The notes under the pieces are model-generated. The model was not told the origin of the DNA and made no database searches. It worked only from the letters and a program-made list of their open reading frames with translations. From contig CALWMI010000088.1 of NCBI GenBank assembly GCA_944381745.1, positions 1-54,175 on the forward strand: a stretch of 54,175 nucleotides of DNA. The letters are read 5' to 3'. Source of the DNA: an uncultured Lachnospiraceae bacterium. Its GTDB lineage: Bacteria; Bacillota; Clostridia; Lachnospirales; Lachnospiraceae. The position numbers and the translations under genes are program-made. Position 1 is the first letter of the stretch. Every line of letters starts with the position of its first letter. This document shows, piece by piece, positions 8,396 through 16,228 of the stretch.

Positions 8396-9895
8396 TCAAG
8401 ATTCCCCATAGGTATATCCGGCGCGGGTACTCCAGGTATACCCGCCTGCCCTGCCCGAGAAGATTCCCTCCCCCCGGAATGCCGCATACACTTCCATCCG
8501 GAAAATCCCGGAATCCACCTGGAAACTGCCTCTGTCCCGCAGAACCCGTATCGTGTGCTCTGCCATGTCCAGCGCCCTAGCCGCCTTCTCCTCCATAGGC
8601 AGCGTATTCAGCAGCAGCCGCATATACTCCCTATAATCCAGCCCCTCCGCCTCTTTCTGCGGCTCCGGGGCAAAGGAAAAGATCTGCTGTATAGAACAGG
8701 CGAAGCTGCTGTCATCCTTCGTCAGCGGCACTTCTCCTCCTGTGCACAGCGTGCGGATATCCACCAGGCTCTCCTCATACGCCCACAAAATTTCCAGGGC
8801 AGCCTTTACAAGCCCTGAGAGCATCGGCAGTCCCACCGCCCCGGTCATCGCCGAGGCCAGCGCCTCCAGCTCCGCCTGCCTCGCGCTGCTTCCCGCCAGG
8901 TATACCGTATTGAATCCCAGCCTTACGAGAAGCAGCCGGTTCAGATAAGCCTCCAGGTTCTCCCTGTCCTCCTCCTCGCCGCCGAAAAGATATTCGCACT
9001 GGTATCGGAGGGCGGGAAAGTCCTCTGGCAGTTCCGCAGAAAAGCACGGAAACTTGTCCAGGATATATTCGTGGAACAGCAGGCTGTCCGCAATTCCCAC
9101 GCTCCCCGCCTCCCCTGTATTCCTGCCAGTCTGGGCGTTCCTTCTGGAAAAGGGCGTCCCGCTGTCCATCCGTGCATCGGAGAGAACGTCTTCGTCTGCT
9201 GCAAGCCCTAGAATGCCCATGCTTATGTACCGCCGCAGCACCTGGATGGGATTCTCGAATTCCAATCCCTCCACAATATCTGAGGGAACCGAAATCCCCT
9301 GATCCCGGGCGTCCTCCTCCGCCTCTTCCCTCGCCTGTTCTCTCAGCTCTTCCAAATTCTCGCCCAGATCTCCGGAAGAATCCAGCGTCTCCTCCCCCAG
9401 GACAAGCGCCTCTGCGCAGTCCCCGCCGTATTCCAGAGCGGCGGGCAGCAGGCTGCCGGCGGCGTAATCACACGCCTGGCTCAAGAACCCCTGGCATCCG
9501 TTATCTGTCACCAATTCCAAAACCTCAATGTCCACCCCCTGCAGGCTAATCCCGCTGTAATCCGCGGCTCCCGTCAGGGCGCTTCCCAAGCCGTCCGCCC
9601 GGCTGTTCGTCTGTACTTCCCTGTACAGATGTTCCAGCAGCACCTCCTCCCGAAGGCTGCCCTCGCCAAATCCGCCGTCCAGCAAAAAAATGTCATACAT
9701 CTCCAGCATATCCCTGTCGTACTCTCCAAAGAGACTGAACATGCCCAGATGCGCCGCCCGAATACCCCTGGCCCTGCAGGCCTGTACCCTGGCGCTCTCC
9801 AGCAGGCTGAGCACCGCTGCCGTCACAAGCAGGAGCAGGAGGCTTAGGAAGACGGTGATCTGGGCCTCCCGCCTTCCGCCTGTCCCGCTGTACAT
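8396..9895 (-). CDS. DUF5702 protein, TadG-like pilus component
   Basis: The N-terminus (EAQITVFLSLLLLLVTAAVLSLLESAR) is the single membrane anchor typical of DUF5702 proteins found in Firmicutes Tad operons, and is followed by about 460 residues outside the membrane with no recognisable catalytic motif. The ATG at 9895 overlaps the pilin stop as TGATG, so the two are translationally coupled; a TTG one codon upstream is less likely. Position and topology suggest a TadG-like tip or minor pilus component. The family function has not been defined by anything visible here. Confidence 0.8.
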   Translation of the reverse strand: MYSGTGGRREAQITVFLSLLLLLVTAAVLSLLESARVQACRARGIRAAHLGMFSLFGEYDRDMLEMYDIFLLDGGFGEGSLREEVLLEHLYREVQTNSRADGLGSALTGAADYSGISLQGVDIEVLELVTDNGCQGFLSQACDYAAGSLLPAALEYGGDCAEALVLGEETLDSSGDLGENLEELREQAREEAEEDARDQGISVPSDIVEGLEFENPIQVLRRYISMGILGLAADEDVLSDARMDSGTPFSRRNAQTGRNTGEAGSVGIADSLLFHEYILDKFPCFSAELPEDFPALRYQCEYLFGGEEEDRENLEAYLNRLLLVRLGFNTVYLAGSSARQAELEALASAMTGAVGLPMLSGLVKAALEILWAYEESLVDIRTLCTGGEVPLTKDDSSFACSIQQIFSFAPEPQKEAEGLDYREYMRLLLNTLPMEEKAARALDMAEHTIRVLRDRGSFQVDSGIFRMEVYAAFRGEGIFSGRAGGYTWSTRAGYTYGES

Positions 9896-10062
9896 CAAAT
9901 CGACCCGCTGCGGCTGCTGATCGTCTTAAAAATACTGTTCACCAGATCTGTCAGCTGCTCCTTGAATATAATGACAAGCCCGATCAGCACCACCAAGATC
10001 AATATCATTTCCACCACGCCAATCCCCTGCTCGTCCCGCAGAACCCGAAAAAACCTTCTCAA
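9895..10062 (-). CDS. flp: Flp/Fap-type IVb major pilin
   Basis: This is a 55-residue prepilin. The short basic leader ends in DEQG, giving predicted peptidase cleavage at G/IGVVE with the conserved glutamate at +5 of the mature pilin. It is followed by a hydrophobic helix (MILILVVLIGLVIIF) and a short tail. The start is taken as TTG 10062, preceded by AAAGGAGAGG at good spacing; the upstream ATG-led frame in this region only translates a purine-rich low-complexity stretch. Substrate of the A24 peptidase encoded downstream. The stop overlaps the DUF5702 start. Confidence 0.85.
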   Translation of the reverse strand: MRRFFRVLRDEQGIGVVEMILILVVLIGLVIIFKEQLTDLVNSIFKTISSRSGSI

Positions 10063-10074
10063 CTGCCCCTCTCC

Positions 10075-10224
10075 TTTCCTTCTGTCTTCTACTGCCTTTT
10101 GCCGTCTTCTGCTTTCTTCCTGCTGCTGCATACTTCCTTCTTCCTGCCGCCTTCTCCTGTCTTCTGCCTTCTGCTTCCTTCTTCCTACTTCCTTCTGTCT
10201 CCTGTCTTCGCTCCCTTCTGTCCC
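10075..10224. repeat. Low-complexity pyrimidine/purine tract upstream of flp
   Basis: About 150 bp made largely of CTTCTGCCTT/CTTCCT-type words on the plus strand (GA-rich GAAGACAGAAGG words on the transcribed minus strand). It fills the gap between tadC and flp. Imperfect short repeats with no fixed period; no coding signal other than the accidental ATG-led extension. Confidence 0.7.
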
Positions 10225-10228
10225 CGCT

Positions 10229-11620
10229 CTATACTCCAAATGTCTGCAGAGCTGGAAATAACACTATCAGCACAGTCACTGCCAGCAGCAGCATCATGGG
10301 CCCCAGCATCTTTGTGCCGGCCTCCTCCCCGGCCTTCCTGGCCCGCTGCCTGCGCTCCTCCAGCGCTTCCGACACCTCCTCCTTCATCTGTGCGGCCAGC
10401 CGCTTATTACCCATCCGGACAGCCTGTGCCAACAGCCCGGCCAGCTTGCGGTACGGCATCAGCCTGCACCGTTTCCCCAGCCTTTCGTATGCCTGCGCCT
10501 GGGGTATACCGCTGTTTGTCTCCCGCACAGCCACCGCCATCTCTTCGTAGGCATACCGTTTCCGCCCGCCCCGCTCTCTTCTCGCCAGATAGTCCTCCGT
10601 CATTTTCTCCAGGGCGTTGGGAACGGACATCCCTGCCCCCAGCAAAATCGTCAGCCGGCTGACGATCGCCGGGTAATCCGCCATCATCTGCGCGTCCCGT
10701 CCCCGCGCCTCCCGGAGCAGCCTCTCATCCCGCCAGAAATAGAGCAGTACTGCCATGGCAAGCAGCAGGCAGCCAGCGCTCCAGCCAGAGGTGTCCTGTG
10801 GAAGATAGTAGGTTACCTCCTCGCCCCCGATTTCCTCCGGGAGGGCAAAGCTTGCCTGGGCGGCCGTCCGGGCCTCTTGCTCCCGGAGAGAGGCATCCGC
10901 CAGAGCCAGGAACGCATCCTCTGCCTCCCTCTTCCGGGGATAGACATTTGCCGTGCACCGGTAAGTGCTCTCATACTGCCCGCAGCGCAGGAGCGCCCGC
11001 AATTCCACCAGGCAGCTGCCCTCCACATGGCTGTCCGCAATCACTCCCCGGCTGTCCAGCACTTCCGGCGTCCCGGAATACCACTCCAGGGAAATGCCGT
11101 AATCCGGCCACTCCCTCACAAGGTTCAGCGGATACTCCACCCGGTCAAGGCTCTGGTTCTCCCCTCTAATCACGCTGTCCAGCTCCGCCATAACCTCCTG
11201 GAGATGCGCCTGGGCCTCCTTCTGGGTATACTGCCTCTCCCCCAGCGTCAGGGAAAGCCTCCCCTCACCGGCCTCACCCTGCACGTAGAGCTGTTGGCTT
11301 CTGTCTCCCTCCAGATATCCCGGCCTCTCCAGCTCCGACACCGGCTGCCTCCCAGGATCCAGCGCCCAGCATATCCCCGCGCCCGCCAGCACGACCCCGG
11401 CTGCGGCGCAGGCCAGCAGGGAAATCCCCAGCTTCCGGATATGGTACTGCTCCTCCACGGCCTCCAGCCGCTCTCCCGGATGCAGGCAGGCCAAAGCCTC
11501 GGGGACACCCTTCCTGTCCCGGAAAAGCCGCCGCGCCCGGCCTCTTCTGTAAAGGCGGCCCAACATCCCTCTCAGGCGGCGCCCCGCCGCCTCCAGCCCC
11601 TCTTCTATCCGTCCCGTCAT
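10229..11620 (-). CDS. tadC: TadC-like pilus platform protein with a large non-cytoplasmic domain
   Basis: The C-terminal part holds a type II secretion F (GspF-like) domain: MADYPAIVSRLTILLGAGMS, ETNSGIPQAQAYERLGKRC, MLGPMMLLLAVTVLIVLFPAL. Before it are two membrane segments (LLACAAAGVVLAGAGICWAL and AGCLLLAMAVLLYFW), with about 200 residues between them predicted outside the membrane. At 463 residues it is much longer than the roughly 300 usual for TadC. The start is the ATG at 11620, overlapping the tadB stop as ATGA and preceded by GGAGG. It should form the inner-membrane platform with TadB beneath the CpaF ATPase. Confidence 0.82.
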   Translation of the reverse strand: MTGRIEEGLEAAGRRLRGMLGRLYRRGRARRLFRDRKGVPEALACLHPGERLEAVEEQYHIRKLGISLLACAAAGVVLAGAGICWALDPGRQPVSELERPGYLEGDRSQQLYVQGEAGEGRLSLTLGERQYTQKEAQAHLQEVMAELDSVIRGENQSLDRVEYPLNLVREWPDYGISLEWYSGTPEVLDSRGVIADSHVEGSCLVELRALLRCGQYESTYRCTANVYPRKREAEDAFLALADASLREQEARTAAQASFALPEEIGGEEVTYYLPQDTSGWSAGCLLLAMAVLLYFWRDERLLREARGRDAQMMADYPAIVSRLTILLGAGMSVPNALEKMTEDYLARRERGGRKRYAYEEMAVAVRETNSGIPQAQAYERLGKRCRLMPYRKLAGLLAQAVRMGNKRLAAQMKEEVSEALEERRQRARKAGEEAGTKMLGPMMLLLAVTVLIVLFPALQTFGV

Positions 11621-12396
11621 ATCTCTTCCGCCTCCAAAATTCTTCCGCCCCAGCATATGCCGGCGGCATACAGCGCCAGGGCCAGCGTCATCACGCAGAT
11701 TCCTGCCAGGCTATGGTAGAGGCTGTCCAGATAGCCCGGCGAACCCAGCCGCAGGTACAGCAGCATCCCTGCCGGAACTGCCGCCATCACCCGCTGTTCA
11801 TAGCGGCGGCCGGCCAAAAGCACTTCCACCTCCCTGGACACGGCCTCCTTTTCTTCTATGACGTTCACCGTATCCTCCATAATCTGTACGAGGTTTCCGC
11901 CGGATCTCTTTCCCTCCCGGAAAACCTCTGCAAAGCTGACGGCGTCCTCCAGCCCTTCCCTCTCGGCGAAATCCTCCAGCAGCCCTTCCAGCGTCTGGTT
12001 CATCTGCAGGCCGGAGGCCATCTGGCGCAGCTCCTGCATCATCCCATTCTCTTCCTGGTGCAGAATTTTCAGCTCCCGCCAGGCCTCCTGCACCGCATTC
12101 TCCGCAGAATACCCTGCCCGCACCGCAGCCGCCATCGCCTGAAGCGCCTCCACAAACTGTCCGGCCAGCCGGCGCCGGCCCTTCCTTTCAATCCCCCTTC
12201 TCCTCTCCTTCGCGTAGATAGGCTCCGCCGCAAGGAACAATATCCCTGCCGGCCAGCAGTCGTAGAACAGCCATCCTATCGCTGCGGAGACAGCCATCCA
12301 CTCCAGGGCTATACGCACCGTGCTTCCCCGGCTTCTGCGCCCTTCGGGTTCGGCTTGCGCCTGTCCACCCCCGTGCCGCCTGCCCCTTCCTCTCAT
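11617..12396 (-). CDS. tadB: TadB-like pilus platform protein (GspF domain)
   Basis: The 259-residue protein has an N-terminal hydrophobic region (residues about 28-58), a cytoplasmic GspF-type domain with the pattern AMAAAVRAGYSAENAV...EAWREL and FAEVFREGKRSGGNL, then C-terminal membrane segments. This matches TadB, the paralogue of TadC that anchors the motor ATPase. Its ATG overlaps the cpaF stop by 4 bp, and its own stop overlaps the tadC ATG, so the three genes are coupled. Confidence 0.88.
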   Translation of the reverse strand: MRGRGRRHGGGQAQAEPEGRRSRGSTVRIALEWMAVSAAIGWLFYDCWPAGILFLAAEPIYAKERRRGIERKGRRRLAGQFVEALQAMAAAVRAGYSAENAVQEAWRELKILHQEENGMMQELRQMASGLQMNQTLEGLLEDFAEREGLEDAVSFAEVFREGKRSGGNLVQIMEDTVNVIEEKEAVSREVEVLLAGRRYEQRVMAAVPAGMLLYLRLGSPGYLDSLYHSLAGICVMTLALALYAAGICWGGRILEAEEI

Positions 12397-13619
12397 GGCC
12401 GGATACCTGCCCGCCGCAGCTTCCCTTCGTTTTCCAGGCTGTTCTGTCTCATCAGCCTTCCCTCTATATGCCCGTGTTCATCCTCGCAGATCTCCTCAAA
12501 AGCATACAGCGTCCTCGTCTGCACCACGCCCCTTCCTATGCCTGTAATCTCCGCGATCTCCAGCACCCGCCGGCTCCCGTCCCGAAGCCTTCCCAGGTGC
12601 ACCAGGATATCCAGCGCCGATGCGATCTGCCTGCGCACCGCCTCCGCAGGGATATCCATCCCCATCATGGCCATTGTCTCCAGCCGGTTCAGCATGTCCG
12701 CCGGGCTGTTGCCGTGTCCGGTGCTGATGGAGCCGTCGTGCCCGGTATTCATAGCCTGGAGAAGGTCTACCGCCTCCTCCCCCCGCACCTCGCCGATAAT
12801 AATCCTGTCTGGACGCATGCGCAGGCTTGCGCGGACAAGCTGCCGGATCGTGATCTCATTCTCTCCTTCCAAGTTCTTCTCCCTGGCCTCCAGGCGGACA
12901 AGGTTCGGTATTCCCCTGATCTGCAGCTCTGCCGTATCCTCTATAACCACAATCCGCTCAGAAGGCGGGATAAATTCTGCCAGGGCGTTCAGGAATGTCG
13001 TCTTGCCGCTGCCTGTCCCGCCGCTGACGAACAGGTTGTAGCCTGCCCGCACAAGCGCTTGCAGGAAATCGGCTGCCTCCTGGGTGAGGGAGCCGCTGCG
13101 TATCAGCGCCCTCATGTCCAGCGGCTCCTTCGGGAACCGGCGGATAGTCACCACCGGCCCGTTGAGCGCCGCCGGCGGCAGGACGATATGCACGCGGGAA
13201 CCATCGTCCAGGCGGGCGTCGGCAATCGGTGTTCTCGTATTGACCTGGCGGTTATTGCCTGCGGCAATCCGCTGTACAATATTTTCCACAGTGTCCGGAG
13301 TGTCGAACTGCCTGTCCAAGTGTAAAATTCTTCCTTCTCGTTCCACAAAAATCTCCTTTCCGATAATCATAATTTCTGTGACCGCCTCGTCCTCCATGAT
13401 CTCCTGCAGAATGTCCAGCCGCCTGATCGCATTGAAAACCCTTCTCTTCACCTGCCCCCGCTCCGCCAGCGTCAGATAGCGGGAAGCCGTCTCCCTCCTG
13501 ACAACCTGGCAGATCAGCGTCTCCACAGCCTGATCCTCCGGCTCCCGTGCCAGATCCAGCTCTCTCAGCACCTGTTCCTTCACCCGGGAAGCCAGCTCAT
13601 CTAATTTCTGCTGTTCCAT
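12393..13619 (-). CDS. cpaF: CpaF/TadA-type pilus assembly ATPase
   Basis: This secretion ATPase powers pilin extrusion. The 408 residues (from the ATG at 13619, preceded by GGGGGAA) include the N-terminal NTD2-like region (AVTEIMIIGKEIFVEREG), the TPIADARLDDGSRVHI segment, Walker A SGGTGSGKTTFLN near residues 199-211, the Asp box VVIEDTAELQI, Walker B-like RPDRIIIGEVRGEEA and the His-box GHDGSISTGHGNS. All motor motifs are intact. An ATG nine codons upstream is possible, but its site is weaker. It overlaps the CpaE-like gene by 23 bp and tadB by 4 bp. Confidence 0.96.
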   Translation of the reverse strand: MEQQKLDELASRVKEQVLRELDLAREPEDQAVETLICQVVRRETASRYLTLAERGQVKRRVFNAIRRLDILQEIMEDEAVTEIMIIGKEIFVEREGRILHLDRQFDTPDTVENIVQRIAAGNNRQVNTRTPIADARLDDGSRVHIVLPPAALNGPVVTIRRFPKEPLDMRALIRSGSLTQEAADFLQALVRAGYNLFVSGGTGSGKTTFLNALAEFIPPSERIVVIEDTAELQIRGIPNLVRLEAREKNLEGENEITIRQLVRASLRMRPDRIIIGEVRGEEAVDLLQAMNTGHDGSISTGHGNSPADMLNRLETMAMMGMDIPAEAVRRQIASALDILVHLGRLRDGSRRVLEIAEITGIGRGVVQTRTLYAFEEICEDEHGHIEGRLMRQNSLENEGKLRRAGIRP

Positions 13620-14604
13620 ACAGTTCCCCCGCCAGATTCCTGGCAAAAATCTCCAGCGCGCTGTCCACGCCCTCTGTCTGCTGTGCCAGCTCCCACGGCG
13701 CCCAGTCTCCCTTTGGCACGGACACCCTTCGTATCCGCCCCCGCATCTCCGATAGGTCGCAGGCCTCCAAAAAATAGTCGAACTGTTCCAGCTTTGCCCG
13801 GGATACGCGGTCCTCCAGCACAGGCATAAAAATTGTCCCGCACCGGCTCAGAATCTGGAACACCTCGTCCACCGAGTCTCCCAGGTCCAGCAGGATCTTG
13901 TCATACCTGCCCCACGCCTCCATCGCGTCCAGAAACCGCTCCCATTCCTCGAAGGGAAGGGCCCGGATATCCAGGAACGCCAGCCCCGGCGGGATGTACT
14001 CCATATTTCCCATCCGGCGGACAGCCCGGTCTACCTGCTCCTCCAAGTTCTCTTTACCCTCCAGCAGCCCCAGCATGATGTCTGAGAAATCCTCCTGGGA
14101 ATCCTCCTCCGCCCCGGGGAAGCCGGAATATTCCTCAAAATTTAAATACAGCACGCCAAAGCGCTCAGACAGGATCTTCCCCAGCGCCAAGGCCAGCGAC
14201 GTCTTGCCGCAGCGCTTCACCGGGGAGTAAATCCCGATCAATTCAGGCCCCCGCAGCCGTGTGGCCAGGCTTCCTATCCCGGCGCTGCCCCCGCCGTCCA
14301 CGCGGCGCATCACCTCCCTCCAGATAGCCTCGGAGGACTGATATTTATAGATATCCCCCGTCCCTCTGTCCTCTGCCAGTACCAGAAGCGCTCCGATCTC
14401 TGCTCCCCTGGGAAGCCGCTCTGCCAAGCCCTGCCCTGCCAAGAGCACATCGATCCGGCGTTCTCCCAGATAGTCCTCCAGGAGCTGCTCCTCCGTAAAT
14501 GCCTGTACTTCGAAGGGAATATCCCGCCTGCGGCTCAGATATTCCATAAGCCGCTCTGTATAGACCGGGTCCTCATCACATATCGCTAATATATTTTTCC
14601 TCAA
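13597..14604 (-). CDS. CpaE/TadZ-like ATPase-fold pilus localisation protein
   Basis: The 335-residue protein is the first gene of the pilus operon, the place of CpaE/TadZ, the MinD/ParA-like protein that positions the pilus. The N-terminal 100 residues look like a degenerate receiver domain (ILAICDEDPVYTERLMEYL). The P-loop-like segment IYSPVKRCGKTSLALAL (about residues 125-141) keeps GKTS but lacks the usual KGGxGKT spacing, as in atypical TadZ proteins; ATP binding is therefore uncertain. A YDKILLDLGDS segment is the Walker B equivalent. The start is TTG 14604; AGGAGGAGGT lies about 15 nt upstream, rather far. Confidence 0.8.
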   Translation of the reverse strand: MRKNILAICDEDPVYTERLMEYLSRRRDIPFEVQAFTEEQLLEDYLGERRIDVLLAGQGLAERLPRGAEIGALLVLAEDRGTGDIYKYQSSEAIWREVMRRVDGGGSAGIGSLATRLRGPELIGIYSPVKRCGKTSLALALGKILSERFGVLYLNFEEYSGFPGAEEDSQEDFSDIMLGLLEGKENLEEQVDRAVRRMGNMEYIPPGLAFLDIRALPFEEWERFLDAMEAWGRYDKILLDLGDSVDEVFQILSRCGTIFMPVLEDRVSRAKLEQFDYFLEACDLSEMRGRIRRVSVPKGDWAPWELAQQTEGVDSALEIFARNLAGELYGTAEIR

Positions 14605-14780
14605 TTCTTATCTGGCTGTACCTCCTCCTTCTGCAAACTGTAAAACTGGATTCCTTCCTCTGCCATCCCGGAATGATTTTGCAGGAACCTGCTGAATCGG
14701 CGTCTGCACTATTTTCTGTCTGTGCGTGTGCCGTTGGCTTTTCGCCGTTGAAATGACTGTCATATCTCTTGCATAATCGA

Positions 14781-14809
14781 ATTATAGCAGTATATGTCTA
14801 AGCTGTCCA
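14781..14809 (-). promoter_or_regulatory. Probable sigma-A promoter of the pilus operon
   Basis: On the minus strand TGGACA (14809-14804) is followed after exactly 17 bp by TATAAT (14786-14781). It would start transcription about 170 nt before the CpaE-like gene, which heads a run of ten co-oriented pilus genes without another obvious promoter. Confidence 0.75.
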
Positions 14810-14853
14810 TATTTCAAACTGCACAAATCAAAATTTGAAATTTTCGTTATTTC

Positions 14854-15126
14854 TCACATGAAATTGACCGCGCTGATCGCATATAAAAGCCCAAATCCCG
14901 GTAAACCAAGCGCTCCGACTATCAGCATATTGAACAAATTCAGGCCCACCGCCACCGGGATATGCGCCGCAGCCAGCACCATATTTGCCAGATAGACCCC
15001 CAACACGCCTGCCGCCGCCCGCAGGCAGAACCGCAGCAGCCTCGCAAGCGGCCGCCCTGCAATGCCGATCAGCAGCACCGCCCCGCAGGCCGCCGCCATA
15101 ATCATAAAGCTTTTTGTGTCCAGCAT
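14854..15126 (-). CDS. bofA: Pro-sigma-K processing inhibitor BofA family protein
   Basis: The 90-residue membrane protein has hydrophobic segments throughout and the family C-terminal signature VGLNLFNMLIVGALGLPGFGLLY. In Bacillus, BofA holds the SpoIVFB protease inactive until the forespore signal arrives; in Clostridia its exact role may differ. The start is the ATG at 15126 (MLDTKSF), preceded by AGGAGGGAAGAAC; an ATG seven codons upstream lies in that site. It is divergent from a DUF2508 (YaaL-like) gene, a pairing that recalls the yaaL-bofA neighbourhood of Bacillus. Confidence 0.88.
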   Translation of the reverse strand: MLDTKSFMIMAAACGAVLLIGIAGRPLARLLRFCLRAAAGVLGVYLANMVLAAAHIPVAVGLNLFNMLIVGALGLPGFGLLYAISAVNFM

Positions 15127-15241
15127 GTTCTTCCCTCCTGCTACCATGTATATTGAGGAAAACCCTTATTATTCCAATTTCCCCGCATAGAATTCCAGAT
15201 TTTGACTATACTGATACCATAGAGGAAAGGACGGTGGTTCC

Positions 15242-15445
15242 GTGGAGTATCTTACACAGGCAGAATATGAAAAGCATCTGATCCTCGCCGATATCAAGCG
15301 TACGAAACAAGCGCTGGACAACGCCTATTCCAATTTCCAGAATGTGGTGGATCCCGATCTGGTGGACTGCTATATCTACGAGGTGCAGGCGGTCCAGCAA
15401 AAATATAAATATCTCCTGAAACGCGCAAAAGAGCTGCAGCTGTAG
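15242..15445 (+). CDS. DUF2508 (YaaL-like) family small protein
   Basis: A 67-residue soluble protein starting at GTG 15242, with GAGGAAAGGA upstream. It is helical and charged (DIKRTKQALDNAYSNFQNVVDPDLVDCYIYEVQAVQ...), the pattern of DUF2508/YaaL proteins that sit beside bofA in many spore formers. The D-P-D-L-x-D-x-Y-I-Y-E core is the recognisable family feature. Function unknown. It is divergent from bofA and convergent with spoIIR. Confidence 0.85.
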   Translation: MEYLTQAEYEKHLILADIKRTKQALDNAYSNFQNVVDPDLVDCYIYEVQAVQQKYKYLLKRAKELQL

Positions 15446-15469
15446 CCAAAAAGGCCCAGCCTGCAGCTC
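15431..15469 (+). terminator. Stem-loop over the DUF2508 stop codon, possible terminator
   Basis: GAGCTGCAG (15431-15439) pairs perfectly with CTGCAGCTC (15461-15469), with a nested GCC-AAAAA-GGC. The T-tract after it on the plus strand is weak, so it may act as a stability or bidirectional element between two convergent genes. Confidence 0.45.
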
Positions 15470-15540
15470 TAGCTCTCTTCCTCCGGTTCAGCGCGCTGCC
15501 AATTTTCTCTGCCGTCCTGCCGCGCCCAGCCTGCGGCTCT

Positions 15541-16176
15541 TCATTTGATTCCCAGCAGCCGCAGGAAACCTGACCGCAGGACAAGCCTGCCCTCTCCGGC
15601 CACCAGCTCAAACTCCTCTTCCGTCAGCACCTGGTGCAGGAGCTCCTTGCTCTCCTCGGACACATAGGCGCCGTTCTCTTCCGTAAAGCAGAGGCCCGGA
15701 TAGACCATACACCACCAGTTGTGCCCGGCGGCCTCGCCAATCTTGATGCGCAGAGCCTCGTATTCCCCCGCCGGGAATATACAGTCCCCGTACGTCTTTT
15801 GCGGGAAGCGGTCCCGGCAGAGCTCCGCCGTCACCTCGTAGCCGTAGCCGGCTTCGCGCACGTACTGCTGGGCCTCGGCCTGTATCTCATCCAAGTGCTC
15901 CCGGATCCGTTCTCTGGAGTCATCCACGCCGCTGCTCCCCTCCAGGAGTTCTTCCAGGCTGGCCAGCACCTCGTCCCGCACGGCAAGTTTCAGCTCCTGA
16001 TCCTCCTGGCTGTCGCTGTTAGCCAGTATATGGAAGCGGATGACCTCCCCGGCGATGGACTGCTGCAGGCTTGCCTGCCGGTTTCCCTGGTACAGGCCCA
16101 GGGCTGCCGCCGCCAGTCCCAGCGTGACAGCCACAGCTGTCATCCAGCGCTTTCTGCCACATTCCCAACCAAACAT
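15541..16176 (-). CDS. spoIIR: Stage II sporulation protein R
   Basis: SpoIIR is the forespore-secreted signal that triggers SpoIIGA to process pro-sigma-E in the mother cell. The 211 residues show an N-terminal membrane/signal segment (residues about 12-29), the family block VIRFHILANSDSQEDQELKLAVRDEV near residue 45, and GEYEALRIKIGEAAGHNWWCMVYPGLCF near residues 136-165. Length and motifs fit well. The ATG at 16176 has a perfect AGGAGG, but this lies inside a hairpin that is also shaped like the terminator of the upstream gntR gene. Confidence 0.96.
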   Translation of the reverse strand: MFGWECGRKRWMTAVAVTLGLAAAALGLYQGNRQASLQQSIAGEVIRFHILANSDSQEDQELKLAVRDEVLASLEELLEGSSGVDDSRERIREHLDEIQAEAQQYVREAGYGYEVTAELCRDRFPQKTYGDCIFPAGEYEALRIKIGEAAGHNWWCMVYPGLCFTEENGAYVSEESKELLHQVLTEEEFELVAGEGRLVLRSGFLRLLGIK

Positions 16177-16180
16177 AAAA

Positions 16181-16211
16181 AATCCTCCTAACTTGTCCTG
16201 TCAGGAGGATT
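16181..16211 (-). terminator. Hairpin acting as gntR terminator and covering the spoIIR ribosome site
   Basis: On the minus strand AATCCTCCT (16211-16203) pairs perfectly with AGGAGGATT (16189-16181) around a 13-nt loop and is followed by a run of T, so it is a good intrinsic terminator for ispE-gntR. The right arm is also the spoIIR Shine-Dalgarno. A sequence resembling a forespore promoter (GCATA, 15 bp, GGGAATCC) lies at 16234-16207; this last part is speculative. Confidence 0.75.
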
Positions 16212-16228
16212 CCCATATTTTCCCTCTC

